From NCBI GenBank assembly GCA_965219235.1, contig OZ244721.1, positions 186,001 to 250,000 on the forward strand: 64,000 bases of DNA, read 5' to 3'. Shown here one piece after another: positions 34,270 to 43,261 of the stretch (the stretch's first letter is position 1; each line of letters starts with the position of its first letter). The notes under the pieces were generated by a model that worked only from the letters and a program-made list of their open reading frames with translations, was not told where the DNA came from and did not search any database. The DNA comes from CBDHCC01 sp965219235. GTDB lineage: Bacteria > Pseudomonadota > Alphaproteobacteria > Sphingomonadales > Sphingomonadaceae. Position numbers and translations under genes: made by a program.

Positions 34270-34767
34270 ATGACCCGCATCCGTGCCGCCATTCCTTCGG
34301 ACCTGCCCGAGCTCCGCGCGCTGATCGAGCGCGCCTACCGCGGGGAACCCGCGCGGGCGGGCTGGACGCACGAGGCGGACCTCGTCTCCGGCCCGCGCAT
34401 CGCGCGCGCGGAGCTGGCGGCGGCGTTGGCGGACCCGGCCGTGCGGCTGCTCGTCGCGGACGGCGTCGGCGATCTCGCGGGCTGCGTGCAGGTGACCGGG
34501 CGGGGCGGGGGGTTGGCCTATCTGGGCTTGCTCACCGTCGATCCGGGGCGGCAGGCGGGCGGTCTCGGCCGGCGTTTGCTCGCGGCGGGAGAGGCGGCCG
34601 GACTCGCGCTGGGAGCGAGCGTGGTGGAGATGACCGTGATCGACGGCCGCGCCGAGCTGATCGCCTGGTACGAACGCCGCGGCTACCGCGCGACGGGCGA
34701 GCGCCGGCCGTTTCCGGTGGCGACGGACCGGCCGCTGGAGTTCGTGGTGTTGGCAAAGGAGCTATAA
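34270..34767 (+). CDS. GNAT family N-acetyltransferase
   Basis: The 165-residue protein starts MTRIRAAIPSDLPELRALIE, and its acetyl-CoA motif A is LAYLGLLTVDPGRQAGGLGRRLL with the Q/RxxGxG/A loop. VVEMTVIDGRAELIAWYERRGYRATGE is motif B. Substrate unknown; the closing FVVLAKEL is common in small-molecule or peptide acetyltransferases of this group. Confidence 0.88.
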   Translation: MTRIRAAIPSDLPELRALIERAYRGEPARAGWTHEADLVSGPRIARAELAAALADPAVRLLVADGVGDLAGCVQVTGRGGGLAYLGLLTVDPGRQAGGLGRRLLAAGEAAGLALGASVVEMTVIDGRAELIAWYERRGYRATGERRPFPVATDRPLEFVVLAKEL

Positions 34768-34802
34768 GGGCGTGTGACGGCCCCGGGTGGGGCTGGCGGG
34801 CG

Positions 34803-36557
34803 TCAAGCCCAGGCCGCGTCGTCGAGGTGCAGCTCCGCCTCGCCCCGGCCGTTCCAGTCGTCCCGCTTCACCCGGCCCGCGAGCCACAGCGCGCGATCCG
34901 GTGCGGCGGCGAGCAGCTCGGCGCCGAGCGGCGTGTCGGCGATGCGGAAGGCGACCGCCTTCAGCCGGCCGCCTTCGCGCCCGCTCACGATCAGGCGCAC
35001 ATGATTCTCGCCCACCTTGTCGGCCTTGACCACGCGCGCCGGCCCGACCGCCAGCCGAGGAGAGGGCCAGCCGACGCCGTAGGGACCCGCGCCCTCCAGC
35101 GCGTCGGCCAGGTCGGCGGTCACCCCGCCGGTCGCCACCACGGCGTCGAGCGTCAGCGCGCGCGCGTCCGCCGACCGCGCCACGCCGGTTGCCAGCCGCT
35201 CGTGCAGGAACTCGGCGAGCGCGCCCAGCCGGTCGGGCGTGGCGGTCAGGCCCGCCGCCATCGCGTGCCCGCCGCCCGCGATCAACAGGCCGGCGTCCTT
35301 CGCGGCCAGCACGGCCGCACCCAGATCGACTCCCGTCACCGACCGTCCCGACCCCTTGGCGAGCCCGTCGTCGGTCAGCGCCACGACGATCGCCGGCCGT
35401 CCGAGGCGCTCCTTCAGCCGGGACGCCACGATCCCGATCACGCCGGGGTGCCAACCCGCGCCGCTCACCATCACGACCGAACGCGCGTTCCCGTCCGCGA
35501 GCGCGGTGGCGGCGTCGAGCACGGTCGCCTCGATGACCCGGCGTTCGACGTTCAGCCGGTCGAGCTCGGCGGCGATGGCGCGCGCCTCGCCCGCGTCCTC
35601 CGTCGTGAGGAGACGCACGCCCAGGTCGGCGCGTCCGACCCGCCCGCCGGCGTTGATGCGCGGCCCCAAGGCGAAGCCCAGGTCGGAGCAGGTCGGCGCA
35701 CGGCTCAGCCCCGCCGCCTCGACCAGCGCGGCCAGGCCGACGTTCGAGCGCGCCGCCATCACCTTCAGTCCCTGCGTCACGAAAGCGCGGTTCAGGCCGG
35801 CCAGGCGCGCGACGTCGGCCACCGTGCCGAGCGCCACCAGGTCGAGCAGCGGCAGCAGCGAGGGCTCCGCCCGTCCTTCGAACCAGCCGCGCCCGCGCAG
35901 CGTCCGGATCACGGCGGCGGCGAGCAGGAAGCACACGCCGACCGCCGCCAGGTGGCCGTGGGCGGCCGCCTCCTCGCCCTCGTCCAGCCGGTTGGGATTG
36001 ACGACCGCGTGGGCGGTGGGCAGCCGGCTGGCGCACTGGTGATGGTCGACCACGACGACCTCGAGCCCCGCCGCCGCCGCCCGCTCCAGCGCCTCGAACG
36101 CCTGGGCGCCGCAATCGACCGTGACGCACAGCCTGGCGCCGCCCGCCGCGATCCGCTCCAGCGCCTCGCCCGACGGGCCGTAGCCCTCGGTCAGCCGGTC
36201 GGGGATGTAGGGCGCCGCCTCCAGCCCCACGGCGCGCAGCACCCGGATCAGGAGCGCCGCCGAGGTCGCTCCGTCCACGTCGTAGTCGCCGAAGACCACC
36301 GTCGGCTCGCTCCGCTCCACGGCGTCGGCGATGCGCGCCGCGGCCCGGTCCATGTCGCGAAAGGCGGAGGGGTCGGGCATGAAGGCGCGCAGCGTGGGCG
36401 CGCGGTGGGCGGCCAGCGCGTCCGCCGGGCACCCGCGCGCGAGCAGCAGCCGGGTGACGAGGTCGTCCGGGCGATGCCCCCAGTCCCCGGCACCCGCCGT
36501 GCGCCAGCGCCAGGGCTGCCCGGAGAGCGAGCGCGCGATGTCGAGGGCGTGCGTCAT
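34803..36557 (-). CDS. recJ: Single-stranded-DNA-specific exonuclease RecJ
   Basis: The 584-residue DHH-family 5'-3' exonuclease acts in RecF-pathway recombination, base excision and mismatch repair. GDYDVDGATSAA (residues 91-96 for DYDVDG), VDCGAQ, VDHHQC (DHH at 171-173), LGPRINAGGRVGRADLGVRLL and the DHHA1 motif AGGGHAMAAG are complete. The ATG at 36557 (MTHALDI) is chosen because homologues begin close to it. It is divergent from gloA by 82 nt. Confidence 0.95.
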   Translation of the reverse strand: MTHALDIARSLSGQPWRWRTAGAGDWGHRPDDLVTRLLLARGCPADALAAHRAPTLRAFMPDPSAFRDMDRAAARIADAVERSEPTVVFGDYDVDGATSAALLIRVLRAVGLEAAPYIPDRLTEGYGPSGEALERIAAGGARLCVTVDCGAQAFEALERAAAAGLEVVVVDHHQCASRLPTAHAVVNPNRLDEGEEAAAHGHLAAVGVCFLLAAAVIRTLRGRGWFEGRAEPSLLPLLDLVALGTVADVARLAGLNRAFVTQGLKVMAARSNVGLAALVEAAGLSRAPTCSDLGFALGPRINAGGRVGRADLGVRLLTTEDAGEARAIAAELDRLNVERRVIEATVLDAATALADGNARSVVMVSGAGWHPGVIGIVASRLKERLGRPAIVVALTDDGLAKGSGRSVTGVDLGAAVLAAKDAGLLIAGGGHAMAAGLTATPDRLGALAEFLHERLATGVARSADARALTLDAVVATGGVTADLADALEGAGPYGVGWPSPRLAVGPARVVKADKVGENHVRLIVSGREGGRLKAVAFRIADTPLGAELLAAAPDRALWLAGRVKRDDWNGRGEAELHLDDAAWA

Positions 36558-36639
36558 GCCGATCCGCTCTAGCCGATCGCGCCGGCGGCGGAACCCCGCG
36601 GCGGGTCCGGCGCGTTCCTTCCCCAAGGAGACCGCCCCG

Positions 36640-37056
36640 ATGAAATACCTGCACGCCATGCTGCGCGTCCGCGAACCGCAGCCGACCATCGACTTCTTCC
36701 GTCTGCTGGGGCTGGAGGAGGTGCGCCGGATGGAGAACGACAAGGGGCGCTACACGCTCGTCTTCCTGGCCGCTCCGGGGCAGGAGGGCGTGGCGGAGGT
36801 CGAGCTGACACACAATTGGGATGGCGAGGAGGGCGGCACCGGCCGCGCCTTCGGCCACCTCGCCTTCCGCGTGGACGATCTCTACGCCACCTGCCAGCGG
36901 CTGATGGAGGCGGGCGTCACGATCAACCGGCCGCCGCGCGACGGGCACATGGCCTTCGTGAAGACGCCGGACGGCATCTCCATCGAGCTGCTCCAGCAGG
37001 GCTCGCTGCCGCCGCGCGAACCGTGGGTCTCGATGGAGAACACCGGCACATGGTGA
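36640..37056 (+). CDS. Lactoylglutathione lyase-like VOC protein
   Basis: The 138-residue vicinal-oxygen-chelate protein reads MKYLHAMLRVREPQPTIDFF, then HLAFRVDDLYATCQRLMEAG and TPDGISIELLQQG, with metal ligands expected at His6, Glu, His and the late Glu. Followed by a hydroxyacylglutathione hydrolase (7-nt overlap), it is a strong candidate glyoxalase I (GloA) that turns the methylglyoxal-glutathione adduct into lactoylglutathione. AAGGAG precedes the ATG. Confidence 0.87.
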   Translation: MKYLHAMLRVREPQPTIDFFRLLGLEEVRRMENDKGRYTLVFLAAPGQEGVAEVELTHNWDGEEGGTGRAFGHLAFRVDDLYATCQRLMEAGVTINRPPRDGHMAFVKTPDGISIELLQQGSLPPREPWVSMENTGTW

Positions 37057-37775
37057 CGGACGTGGAGGTCGTGGCCGTCCCGGTGCTGGCGGACAACTAT
37101 GTCTGGCTGGTTCATCACGATGGACACACCGCCGTCGTCGACCCGGGAGAGGCGGCGCCGGTGCTCGCCGCGCTGGAGGAGCGGGGTTGGCGCGCCGACG
37201 CCATCTGGAACACTCATTGGCATCCCGATCACACCGGCGGCAACGCCGAGCTGAAGGCCGCGATCCGCGCGCCGGTCACGGGACCGGCGGCGGAGGCGGA
37301 CCGCATCCCGACGCTCGACCGGACGGTGGCGGGCGGCGACCGCTTCCGCTGGGCGGGGCTGGAGGTGCGCGTGATCGACACGCCCGCCCACACCGCGGGC
37401 CACATCAGCTTCCACCTGCCGGAGGCCCGGATCGCCTTCGTCGGCGACACGCTGTTCGCGATGGGATGCGGTCGGCTGTTCGAAGGCACGGCGGAGCAGA
37501 TGTTCGCCGCCATGGGCGCCTACGCGGCGATGCCGGACGACACGCGCCTGTTCCCGGCGCACGAGTACACGCTGTCGAACGCCCGCTTCGCCGCCTCGGC
37601 CGAGCCGGAGAACGCCGCGATCGCCGAGCGGCTGGCGGAGGTCGAACGGCTGCGGGCCGAAGGCCGGATCACCTTGCCCACCACCGTGGCCCGCGAGAAG
37701 GCGACCAACCCTTTTCTGCGCGCCGCCGATGCCGGAGCACTCGGACGATTGCGGGCGGCGAAGGACGCCGCCTGA
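37050..37775 (+). CDS. gloB: Hydroxyacylglutathione hydrolase (glyoxalase II)
   Basis: The 241-residue metallo-beta-lactamase-fold enzyme hydrolyses S-lactoylglutathione. The metal motif is NTHWHPDHTGGN, with further ligands in DTPAHTAGHISF, FVGDTLFAMGCGRLFEGT and FPAHEYTLSNARFA, which also mark the glyoxalase II subgroup. It completes methylglyoxal detoxification with the overlapping gloA-like gene. Confidence 0.94.
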   Translation: MVTDVEVVAVPVLADNYVWLVHHDGHTAVVDPGEAAPVLAALEERGWRADAIWNTHWHPDHTGGNAELKAAIRAPVTGPAAEADRIPTLDRTVAGGDRFRWAGLEVRVIDTPAHTAGHISFHLPEARIAFVGDTLFAMGCGRLFEGTAEQMFAAMGAYAAMPDDTRLFPAHEYTLSNARFAASAEPENAAIAERLAEVERLRAEGRITLPTTVAREKATNPFLRAADAGALGRLRAAKDAA

Positions 37776-37821
37776 ACCGGCCAGGGGTCTCGTGCGTTGC
37801 AGGGAATCGAGGAGATTTCCG

Positions 37822-38235
37822 ATGCGCGTCTTCGTTCCGACCGCCTGTTTCGCGCTCTGCGCCTGTGCGACGGCCGCACCGCGCGAGGCCATGCCGCCTC
37901 CCCAGGCGAATTCGAGCGCGGGTGAGCGGCTGCTTGCCGGAAAGGTTGCCGGTGAGCCGGTCGGCTGCATCCGCGCTCGTGACGCCGATCACCCCGTCCA
38001 GCTCGCCAACGGGGCTACGGCCTATCGCGTGTCCTCCAGCCTCGCCTATGTGCAGCAGTTCGGCGGTCGGTGCGATCTGGGGCGGGTCGCCAGCGACGCC
38101 TATCTGATCCGCCGGGCCACCCAGACGCAGCTCTGCCGCGGCGACATCGCCGAGCTGGTCGACCGGAGCAGCAACTTCCCGATCGGCAGCTGCGTCTATG
38201 GCGATTTCGTCCCCTACCGGACACCGGCGCGGTGA
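37822..38235 (+). CDS. Small secreted protein, possible lipoprotein
   Basis: The 137-residue protein has an N-terminal signal with cysteines at LCACAT that could serve as a lipobox. The mature part reads GEPVGCIRARD, GGRCDLGRVASDAYLI and LCRGDIAELVDRSSNFPIGSCVYGDFVPYR. Four or more cysteines suggest disulfides in the periplasm. This pattern recurs in sphingomonad proteins of unknown function. A GGAG stands 9 nt before the ATG. Confidence 0.7.
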   Translation: MRVFVPTACFALCACATAAPREAMPPPQANSSAGERLLAGKVAGEPVGCIRARDADHPVQLANGATAYRVSSSLAYVQQFGGRCDLGRVASDAYLIRRATQTQLCRGDIAELVDRSSNFPIGSCVYGDFVPYRTPAR

Positions 38236-38630
38236 GGCGGCTGACGGTCCTGTCGGTGCTGGCGCTGGCCGCGTGTGCCGGGCAGGTGGGTGGAGTGCGG
38301 CACTCGGAGCGGTCCGCGCTCGCGGTGGAGTTGGCCGGCTTCGCGGAGCGCGAGACGGCGCAGTGCCTGCCGTCGGACTACGACACCGCCGCCGCGCGCG
38401 TCGTCGACGCGTCGCACATCGTGTATTCGCGCACCCGCGGCGAGAAGTGGATCGGCGAACTGGACGAACCCTGTCCCGGGCTGCGGCCGGAGAACACCTT
38501 GCTCGTCGAGCGGTTCGGGTCGCGGATCTGTCGGCTGGACGCCGTGCGGGACGCCGGCACGAGGCCGACCTACATCCCGGGGCCACGTTGCCCGCTGGCC
38601 CGCTTCACCCGCTACGAACGCACTCGCTGA
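38232..38630 (+). CDS. Small secreted cysteine-containing protein
   Basis: The 132-residue protein starts with GTG overlapping the preceding gene. A lipoprotein-like signal ends LALAAC. The mature part has Cys in AQCLPSDY, DEPCPGL, SRICRLD and PRCPLARF, and the central strand layout resembles the neighbouring protein, so the two may be paralogous partners. No function known. Confidence 0.65.
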   Translation: MRRLTVLSVLALAACAGQVGGVRHSERSALAVELAGFAERETAQCLPSDYDTAAARVVDASHIVYSRTRGEKWIGELDEPCPGLRPENTLLVERFGSRICRLDAVRDAGTRPTYIPGPRCPLARFTRYERTR

Positions 38631-38643
38631 GCGTCGCCCGCCA

Positions 38644-40455
38644 TCAGCGATAGAGCGCGTCGAGTCGCTCGCCATAGCGCTCCCGCAGCACATGGCGCCG
38701 GATCTTCATCGACGGCGTCATCTCGCCCGCCTCGATCGTGAAGGGTTCGTCGGCGAGCGTCGTCCGGCGCACCCGCTCCGTGACCGACAGTTCGCGGTTG
38801 ACCCGGTCCACAGCCGCGCGCAGCGCGCCCGTGAAGTCGGGATCGCGGGCGAGCGCGGCCAGGTCGTAGGCGCGGCCGTTCTCCCGCGCCCAGTCGGCCG
38901 CCCACTCCGCGTCCGGCACCAGCAGCGCCACGACATAGGGCCGCTTGTCGCCGTGGATCATCGCCTGGCCGATCTCCGGCTGGAGCGTCAGCATTCCCTC
39001 CACCTTCTGCGGCGCGACGTTGTCGCCCTTGTCGTTGACGATCAGGTCCTTCTTGCGGTCGGTGATGACCAGCCGCCCGTCGTCGTCCAGATGGCCGATG
39101 TCGCCGGTGTGCAGCCATCCGTCCTTCAGCACCCGCGCGGTCTCCGCGTCGTTGCGCCAATAGCCGTGCATGACGAGCTCGCCGGCGACCAGGATCTCGC
39201 CGTCCTCCGCGATCCGCACCTCGGTGTGCGCCATGGGCGGACCGACGGTGTCCATCGCCACTCCGGCGGCGGGGCGGTTGCAGCTGATGATCGGTCCCGC
39301 CTCCGTCTGGCCGTAGCCCTGGAGCAGCGGCACGCCCAGCGACTGGAAGAACAGCCCGACCTCCGGGTTGAGCGGCGCGCCACCGGAGATCATCGCCTTC
39401 ACGCGCCCGCCGAAGCGTGCCCGCACCTTGGGCTTGACCGTGCGGTCGACGACGAACTGCATCGGCCGGTCGAGCGCACCGGCGCGGCCCTCCGCGCGCT
39501 TGTGTCCCAGCGCCAGCGCGCGCCGCATCAGCCCCTGCGCGACCCGGCCGCCCGTCGACAGCTGCTTGAGCAGGCGAGCGCGCAGCAGCTCGAACAGGCG
39601 CGGCACCACCGCCATGATGGTGGGCCGCACCTCCTCGATGTTGGCGCCCAGCTTGTCCAGGCTCTCGGCGTAGTGGATCCGCGCGCCCAGCCCGATCGGC
39701 AGCCACTGGCCGCCGGTGTGCTCGTAGGCGTGGGAGAGGGGCAGGAAGGAGAGAAACACCTCCTCGTCCCAGCCGAAATCCTCCAGCACGATGGTGCCCG
39801 CCGCATGGATGTTGTGCAGGATCATGCCGTGGTGCTGGCGCACGCCGCGTGGGCTGCCGCCGGTGCCGCTGGTGTAGATGATGGCGGCGGTGTCGCCGCG
39901 CCCCACCGCCGCCATCCGCTCGCGCACGGCGGCGGTCGCGTCGGGGCCGGCGGTCAGCGTCGCCCAGTCGTGGAACGCGACCGCGCCGGTCTGCCCGGTC
40001 CGGAGCGGCTCGATCGCGATCAGGTGCTCCACGTCGGACCGCAGCACGGCGGGCAGCGCCGCGCGCGCCAGCTTGGGCGTGGAGACGACGATCGCCTTGG
40101 CGCAGCTGTTCTCCAGTATGTGCTGGTGATCGCGCTCGGTGTTGGTGGTGTAGGCCGGCACGGTGACGCAGCCGGCCATCATGATCCCGATGTCCGCGAT
40201 CGCCCATTCCGGCCGGTTCTCCGACAGCAGCACGACGGTGTCGCCGTCGCCCAGACCCAGTCCCGCGAGCGCCTGCGCCAGCGCGGTCGCCTGGCGGCGC
40301 GCCTCCGTCCAGGAGATCGATCGCCACTCCCCGTCGATCTTGCGGGACAGGAAGGGTTTGTTCCCCTCCTGCTCCGCGCGCTGGAGGAACAGCGTGGGCA
40401 GGTTCGGGCAGGCGCGGATCGCGTCCATCGTCGCCTTGTCGCGGGACAGCGTCAT
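38644..40455 (-). CDS. AMP-dependent acyl-CoA ligase (long-chain type)
   Basis: The 603-residue ANL-superfamily enzyme has AMP-binding motif IIYTSGTGGSPRGVRQHH, GYGQTEAGPIIS and LHTGDIGHLDDDGRLVITDRKKDLI. Its lidless long form fits FadD15-like or long-chain fatty acyl-CoA synthetases that activate free fatty acids. SGGAPLNPEVGLFFQSLGVPLLQG is characteristic of this clade. It stands alone; ggt lies upstream in the same direction 43 nt away. Confidence 0.9.
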   Translation of the reverse strand: MTLSRDKATMDAIRACPNLPTLFLQRAEQEGNKPFLSRKIDGEWRSISWTEARRQATALAQALAGLGLGDGDTVVLLSENRPEWAIADIGIMMAGCVTVPAYTTNTERDHQHILENSCAKAIVVSTPKLARAALPAVLRSDVEHLIAIEPLRTGQTGAVAFHDWATLTAGPDATAAVRERMAAVGRGDTAAIIYTSGTGGSPRGVRQHHGMILHNIHAAGTIVLEDFGWDEEVFLSFLPLSHAYEHTGGQWLPIGLGARIHYAESLDKLGANIEEVRPTIMAVVPRLFELLRARLLKQLSTGGRVAQGLMRRALALGHKRAEGRAGALDRPMQFVVDRTVKPKVRARFGGRVKAMISGGAPLNPEVGLFFQSLGVPLLQGYGQTEAGPIISCNRPAAGVAMDTVGPPMAHTEVRIAEDGEILVAGELVMHGYWRNDAETARVLKDGWLHTGDIGHLDDDGRLVITDRKKDLIVNDKGDNVAPQKVEGMLTLQPEIGQAMIHGDKRPYVVALLVPDAEWAADWARENGRAYDLAALARDPDFTGALRAAVDRVNRELSVTERVRRTTLADEPFTIEAGEMTPSMKIRRHVLRERYGERLDALYR

Positions 40456-40498
40456 GCGAGGCGTCCAGCGGCCCCGGAGCGGAGATGGCGGACCGGTC

Positions 40499-42178
40499 TC
40501 ACGGCGCCACCGCCGCGCCCTCGGAGCGCGGGTCCGCCGCGCCGATCCAGCCGGCCACCGTCCGCTCCGCCGCGTTCGCCTTGCCGCCCAGCCGGTCGCT
40601 CTCCACCACGGTCGTGCCCAGCGCGGCCAGGGCGGGCGCGAGGCGGGCGAGCGGACCGCCGGCCTCCACGACCAGCGAGGAGCCGCTGAAGAAGATGTTC
40701 GGGGCGGCGAGCGCCTGTTCGGCGGTCATATCCCAGTCGACCCAGGCGATCAGCGTCTTGACGACCTGGGCGATGATCGTCGGCCCGCCGGCCGCGCCGA
40801 CGGTGAAGACCGCGCGGCCCGTGGCGTCGAACACGACCGCCGGTGACATCGACGACATCGGCCGCTTGCCCCCTTGCACCCGGTTGGCGACCCACTCGCC
40901 GTCCTCCACCGGCGCGAAGGAGAAGTCGGTCAGTTCGTTGTTGAGCACCATGCCGTTCACCACCAGCTGGCTGCCGAACACGCCCTCGACCGTCGAGGTC
41001 ATCGACACCACCGACCCGTCGGCGTCGGTCGCCACGAAGTGCGAGGTGCCGCCCTTCTCGCCCGGCTGGGCGGGCCGGCGGGGCAGGGCGCCGGGAGGGG
41101 TGCCGGGCGGGGTCGCCGGGATCGCTCCGTCCGGGTCGATCAGCGCGGAACGGCTCGCCAGATAGGCGCGGTCGAGCAGGCCTGGCACCGGCACATAGGT
41201 GAAGCCGGGATCGCCGACATAGCGGCCACGATCGGCGTAGGCGAGGCGCATGGCCTGTTCGATCAGGTGCCAGCCCTCCGGCGAGTCCGGCCCCAGCCCC
41301 GCCAGGTCGAACCGCTCCAGCAGCCCCAGCATCTCCAGCACCGTCGTGGCGCCCGAGGACGGCGGCCCCATCACGCACACCCGGTATTCGCGATAGGGGC
41401 GGCAGGGCGCGGGCCGCTCGATCGCGCGATAGGCGGCGAGGTCGGCCACCGTCATGTCGGACGGGTTGGGGGCGGAGCGCACGACGGCCACGATCGCCGC
41501 CGCGTTGGCCCCGCGGTAAAAGGCGTCCGGACCTTGCGCGGCGATGCGGGTCAGCAGCGCGGCCAGCTCCGGATTGACCACTCGGTCGCCCGCGCGCTTG
41601 GGTCGCCCGTCCCGCCAGTAGAGCGCGCGCGCGGCGGGAAACGGACTCCAGCGATCGGCCACGCTCGCCAGCCGCTGTTCCAGCGTCGCGTTCACCGTGA
41701 AGCCGTCCCGCGCCAGCGCGATCGCCGGTTCGAACAGCGCCGCCCAGGGCAGCCGTCCCCACTTGTCGTGGGCGAGCTTCATCAGCGCGACATTGCCCGG
41801 CACGCCCACCGACAGCCCGCCGGGCACCACCTCGCCGAACGGGCGCGGCTTGCCGTCCGGGCCGAGGAAGCGCGCCGGGTCGGCCGCGAACGGCGCGGTC
41901 TCGCGCCCGTCGATCGAGGTGACGGTCCCGTCCGGGGCCGCATGGACCAGGAACCCGCCCCCGCCGATCCCCGACGACTGCGGCTCCACCACGCCCAGCG
42001 CCAGCAGCGTGGCGAGCGCCGCGTCGGTGGCGCTCCCCCCCCGCCGCAACATCGCCGCCCCCGCCTCCGCCGCGCGCGGATCGGCGGCGGAGACGACGCC
42101 CTCGGTGGACGCCGGCTCGCGCGCGGCCGCGACAGCGGGGGCGAGCAGCAGGAGGGCGGCGAGCAGACGCGGGATCAT
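40499..42178 (-). CDS. ggt: Gamma-glutamyltransferase
   Basis: The 559-residue precursor has a signal peptide ending VAAA. It cleaves itself before Thr378 (EKGGTSHFVATD) to make two subunits; that Thr is the nucleophile. GVVEPQSSGIGGGGFLVHA and MGPPSSGATTVLEML are conserved parts of the large and oxyanion regions. In the periplasm it removes glutamate from glutathione and gamma-glutamyl peptides. It may feed pyroglutamate/glutamate metabolism together with the oxoprolinase operon at 13-19 kb, though the two are not linked in one operon. Confidence 0.93.
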   Translation of the reverse strand: MIPRLLAALLLLAPAVAAAREPASTEGVVSAADPRAAEAGAAMLRRGGSATDAALATLLALGVVEPQSSGIGGGGFLVHAAPDGTVTSIDGRETAPFAADPARFLGPDGKPRPFGEVVPGGLSVGVPGNVALMKLAHDKWGRLPWAALFEPAIALARDGFTVNATLEQRLASVADRWSPFPAARALYWRDGRPKRAGDRVVNPELAALLTRIAAQGPDAFYRGANAAAIVAVVRSAPNPSDMTVADLAAYRAIERPAPCRPYREYRVCVMGPPSSGATTVLEMLGLLERFDLAGLGPDSPEGWHLIEQAMRLAYADRGRYVGDPGFTYVPVPGLLDRAYLASRSALIDPDGAIPATPPGTPPGALPRRPAQPGEKGGTSHFVATDADGSVVSMTSTVEGVFGSQLVVNGMVLNNELTDFSFAPVEDGEWVANRVQGGKRPMSSMSPAVVFDATGRAVFTVGAAGGPTIIAQVVKTLIAWVDWDMTAEQALAAPNIFFSGSSLVVEAGGPLARLAPALAALGTTVVESDRLGGKANAAERTVAGWIGAADPRSEGAAVAP

Positions 42179-42329
42179 AGCGCGCGACACTAGCCGGGTT
42201 GCGGGCGGGGGCAAGGTGGGGGGGCTTTGGTGGACTACCGACAGGAAGCTTTCGTGAGTTGGGCGACGATTACCTGTCGTTCTCCGGTGCGCGGCTGTCC
42301 CGCCACGATGGTATTCTGGGAAAGCTAGA

Positions 42330-42665
42330 TCAGTCCGTCTGCATAATCGCCAGCTCAAGCCCGTTGGGATCGAGAAAGTGAAAGCGTCGGCCGCCCGGAA
42401 AAGTGAAGACTGGCTTGCTGATGGTCCCCCCGGCCTCGGCGACAGCGGTTTGCGCCGCTTCGATGTCGTCGACAAGCACCACTGGCAGGGGCATCCTTGG
42501 GGCTTCGTTCATGTCTCCCTGTAGCCCGAGGTCGACGTTGCCGGTCATGGTGCACGAGTAGCTGGGGCCGAAGTCGGTCAGTTCCCACCCGAACACGGTC
42601 AAGTAGAAGGTCCGTGCCGCGCCGAGGTCGCGCGCGGGTAGCTCGATGAAATTGATGCGGGCCAT
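42330..42665 (-). CDS. VOC family (glyoxalase-like) protein
   Basis: The 111-residue single VOC domain reads MARINFIELPARDLGAARTFY, then FGWELTDFGPSYSC, VLVDDIEAAQTAVAEAGG and HFLDPNGLELAIMQTD. It resembles small dioxygenase/glyoxalase-like proteins of unknown substrate. Base composition is visibly less G+C-rich than the surroundings, and this continues into the next gene. Confidence 0.83.
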   Translation of the reverse strand: MARINFIELPARDLGAARTFYLTVFGWELTDFGPSYSCTMTGNVDLGLQGDMNEAPRMPLPVVLVDDIEAAQTAVAEAGGTISKPVFTFPGGRRFHFLDPNGLELAIMQTD

Positions 42666-42697
42666 GAGCAATCTCCTATGCTTTCTTACGAACGCGC

Positions 42698-43261
42698 TTA
42701 GCGGTGATGCCGGGACCGGTGCGGATTACCGCGTTGCGCCTCCGCCCGCGTCAGCGTCAGCGCCGCGAACCGGGAAAGCTTGCCGGCGCGATCCTCGTCA
42801 ATGGTCCAAGTCCAACCCTTCGTTGCCGGGTTGTAGGTCATGGTTGTTCGCGTAAAGCTACCGTCCGGGTTGGTGAACACGAAGGGGAGCTGGTCGTCTA
42901 CTTTGGAAGCGAGTCCGATGGATTGGGTGGACAGTCCGCCAAAGTCGTCCAGCCAAACAATGCCGTATTTAGCGGTTGGCTGATTCCACCCGATGTAAAC
43001 CGTCGCCTCATACCTTGGTCGGCCGTTCGGCCTCCGATCGCGTGAAATCTCGTGCAATCGAAGATACTGGTGCTGATTCACCCATTCAACGTCGAGGTCA
43101 TCGGTAGTCTCCTCGCCCGCTATGGTCCCGGTAATAACCCAAGCACCTTGCAGCTTATCAAGCAGCGCGTCCTGCAAAGTCGGTTGCTCTGCCTCGGTCG
43201 GACCGGCAAAAGCCAGCGTGACGACGGCCAAACAAAGCATCTTACCGGATTTGACGATCAT
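42698..43261 (-). CDS. Secreted lipocalin-like hypothetical protein
   Basis: The 187-residue protein has a signal peptide (MLCLAVVTLAFAGPTEA). QDALLDKLQGAWVITGTIAGEETTDDLDVEWV and YLRLHEISRD, YEATVYIGWN, TMTYNPATKGWTWTIDE (parts cited) form a beta-barrel like DUF1579/lipocalin-type proteins. Codon use is AT-richer than the neighbours. No catalytic function inferred. Confidence 0.7.
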   Translation of the reverse strand: MIVKSGKMLCLAVVTLAFAGPTEAEQPTLQDALLDKLQGAWVITGTIAGEETTDDLDVEWVNQHQYLRLHEISRDRRPNGRPRYEATVYIGWNQPTAKYGIVWLDDFGGLSTQSIGLASKVDDQLPFVFTNPDGSFTRTTMTYNPATKGWTWTIDEDRAGKLSRFAALTLTRAEAQRGNPHRSRHHR

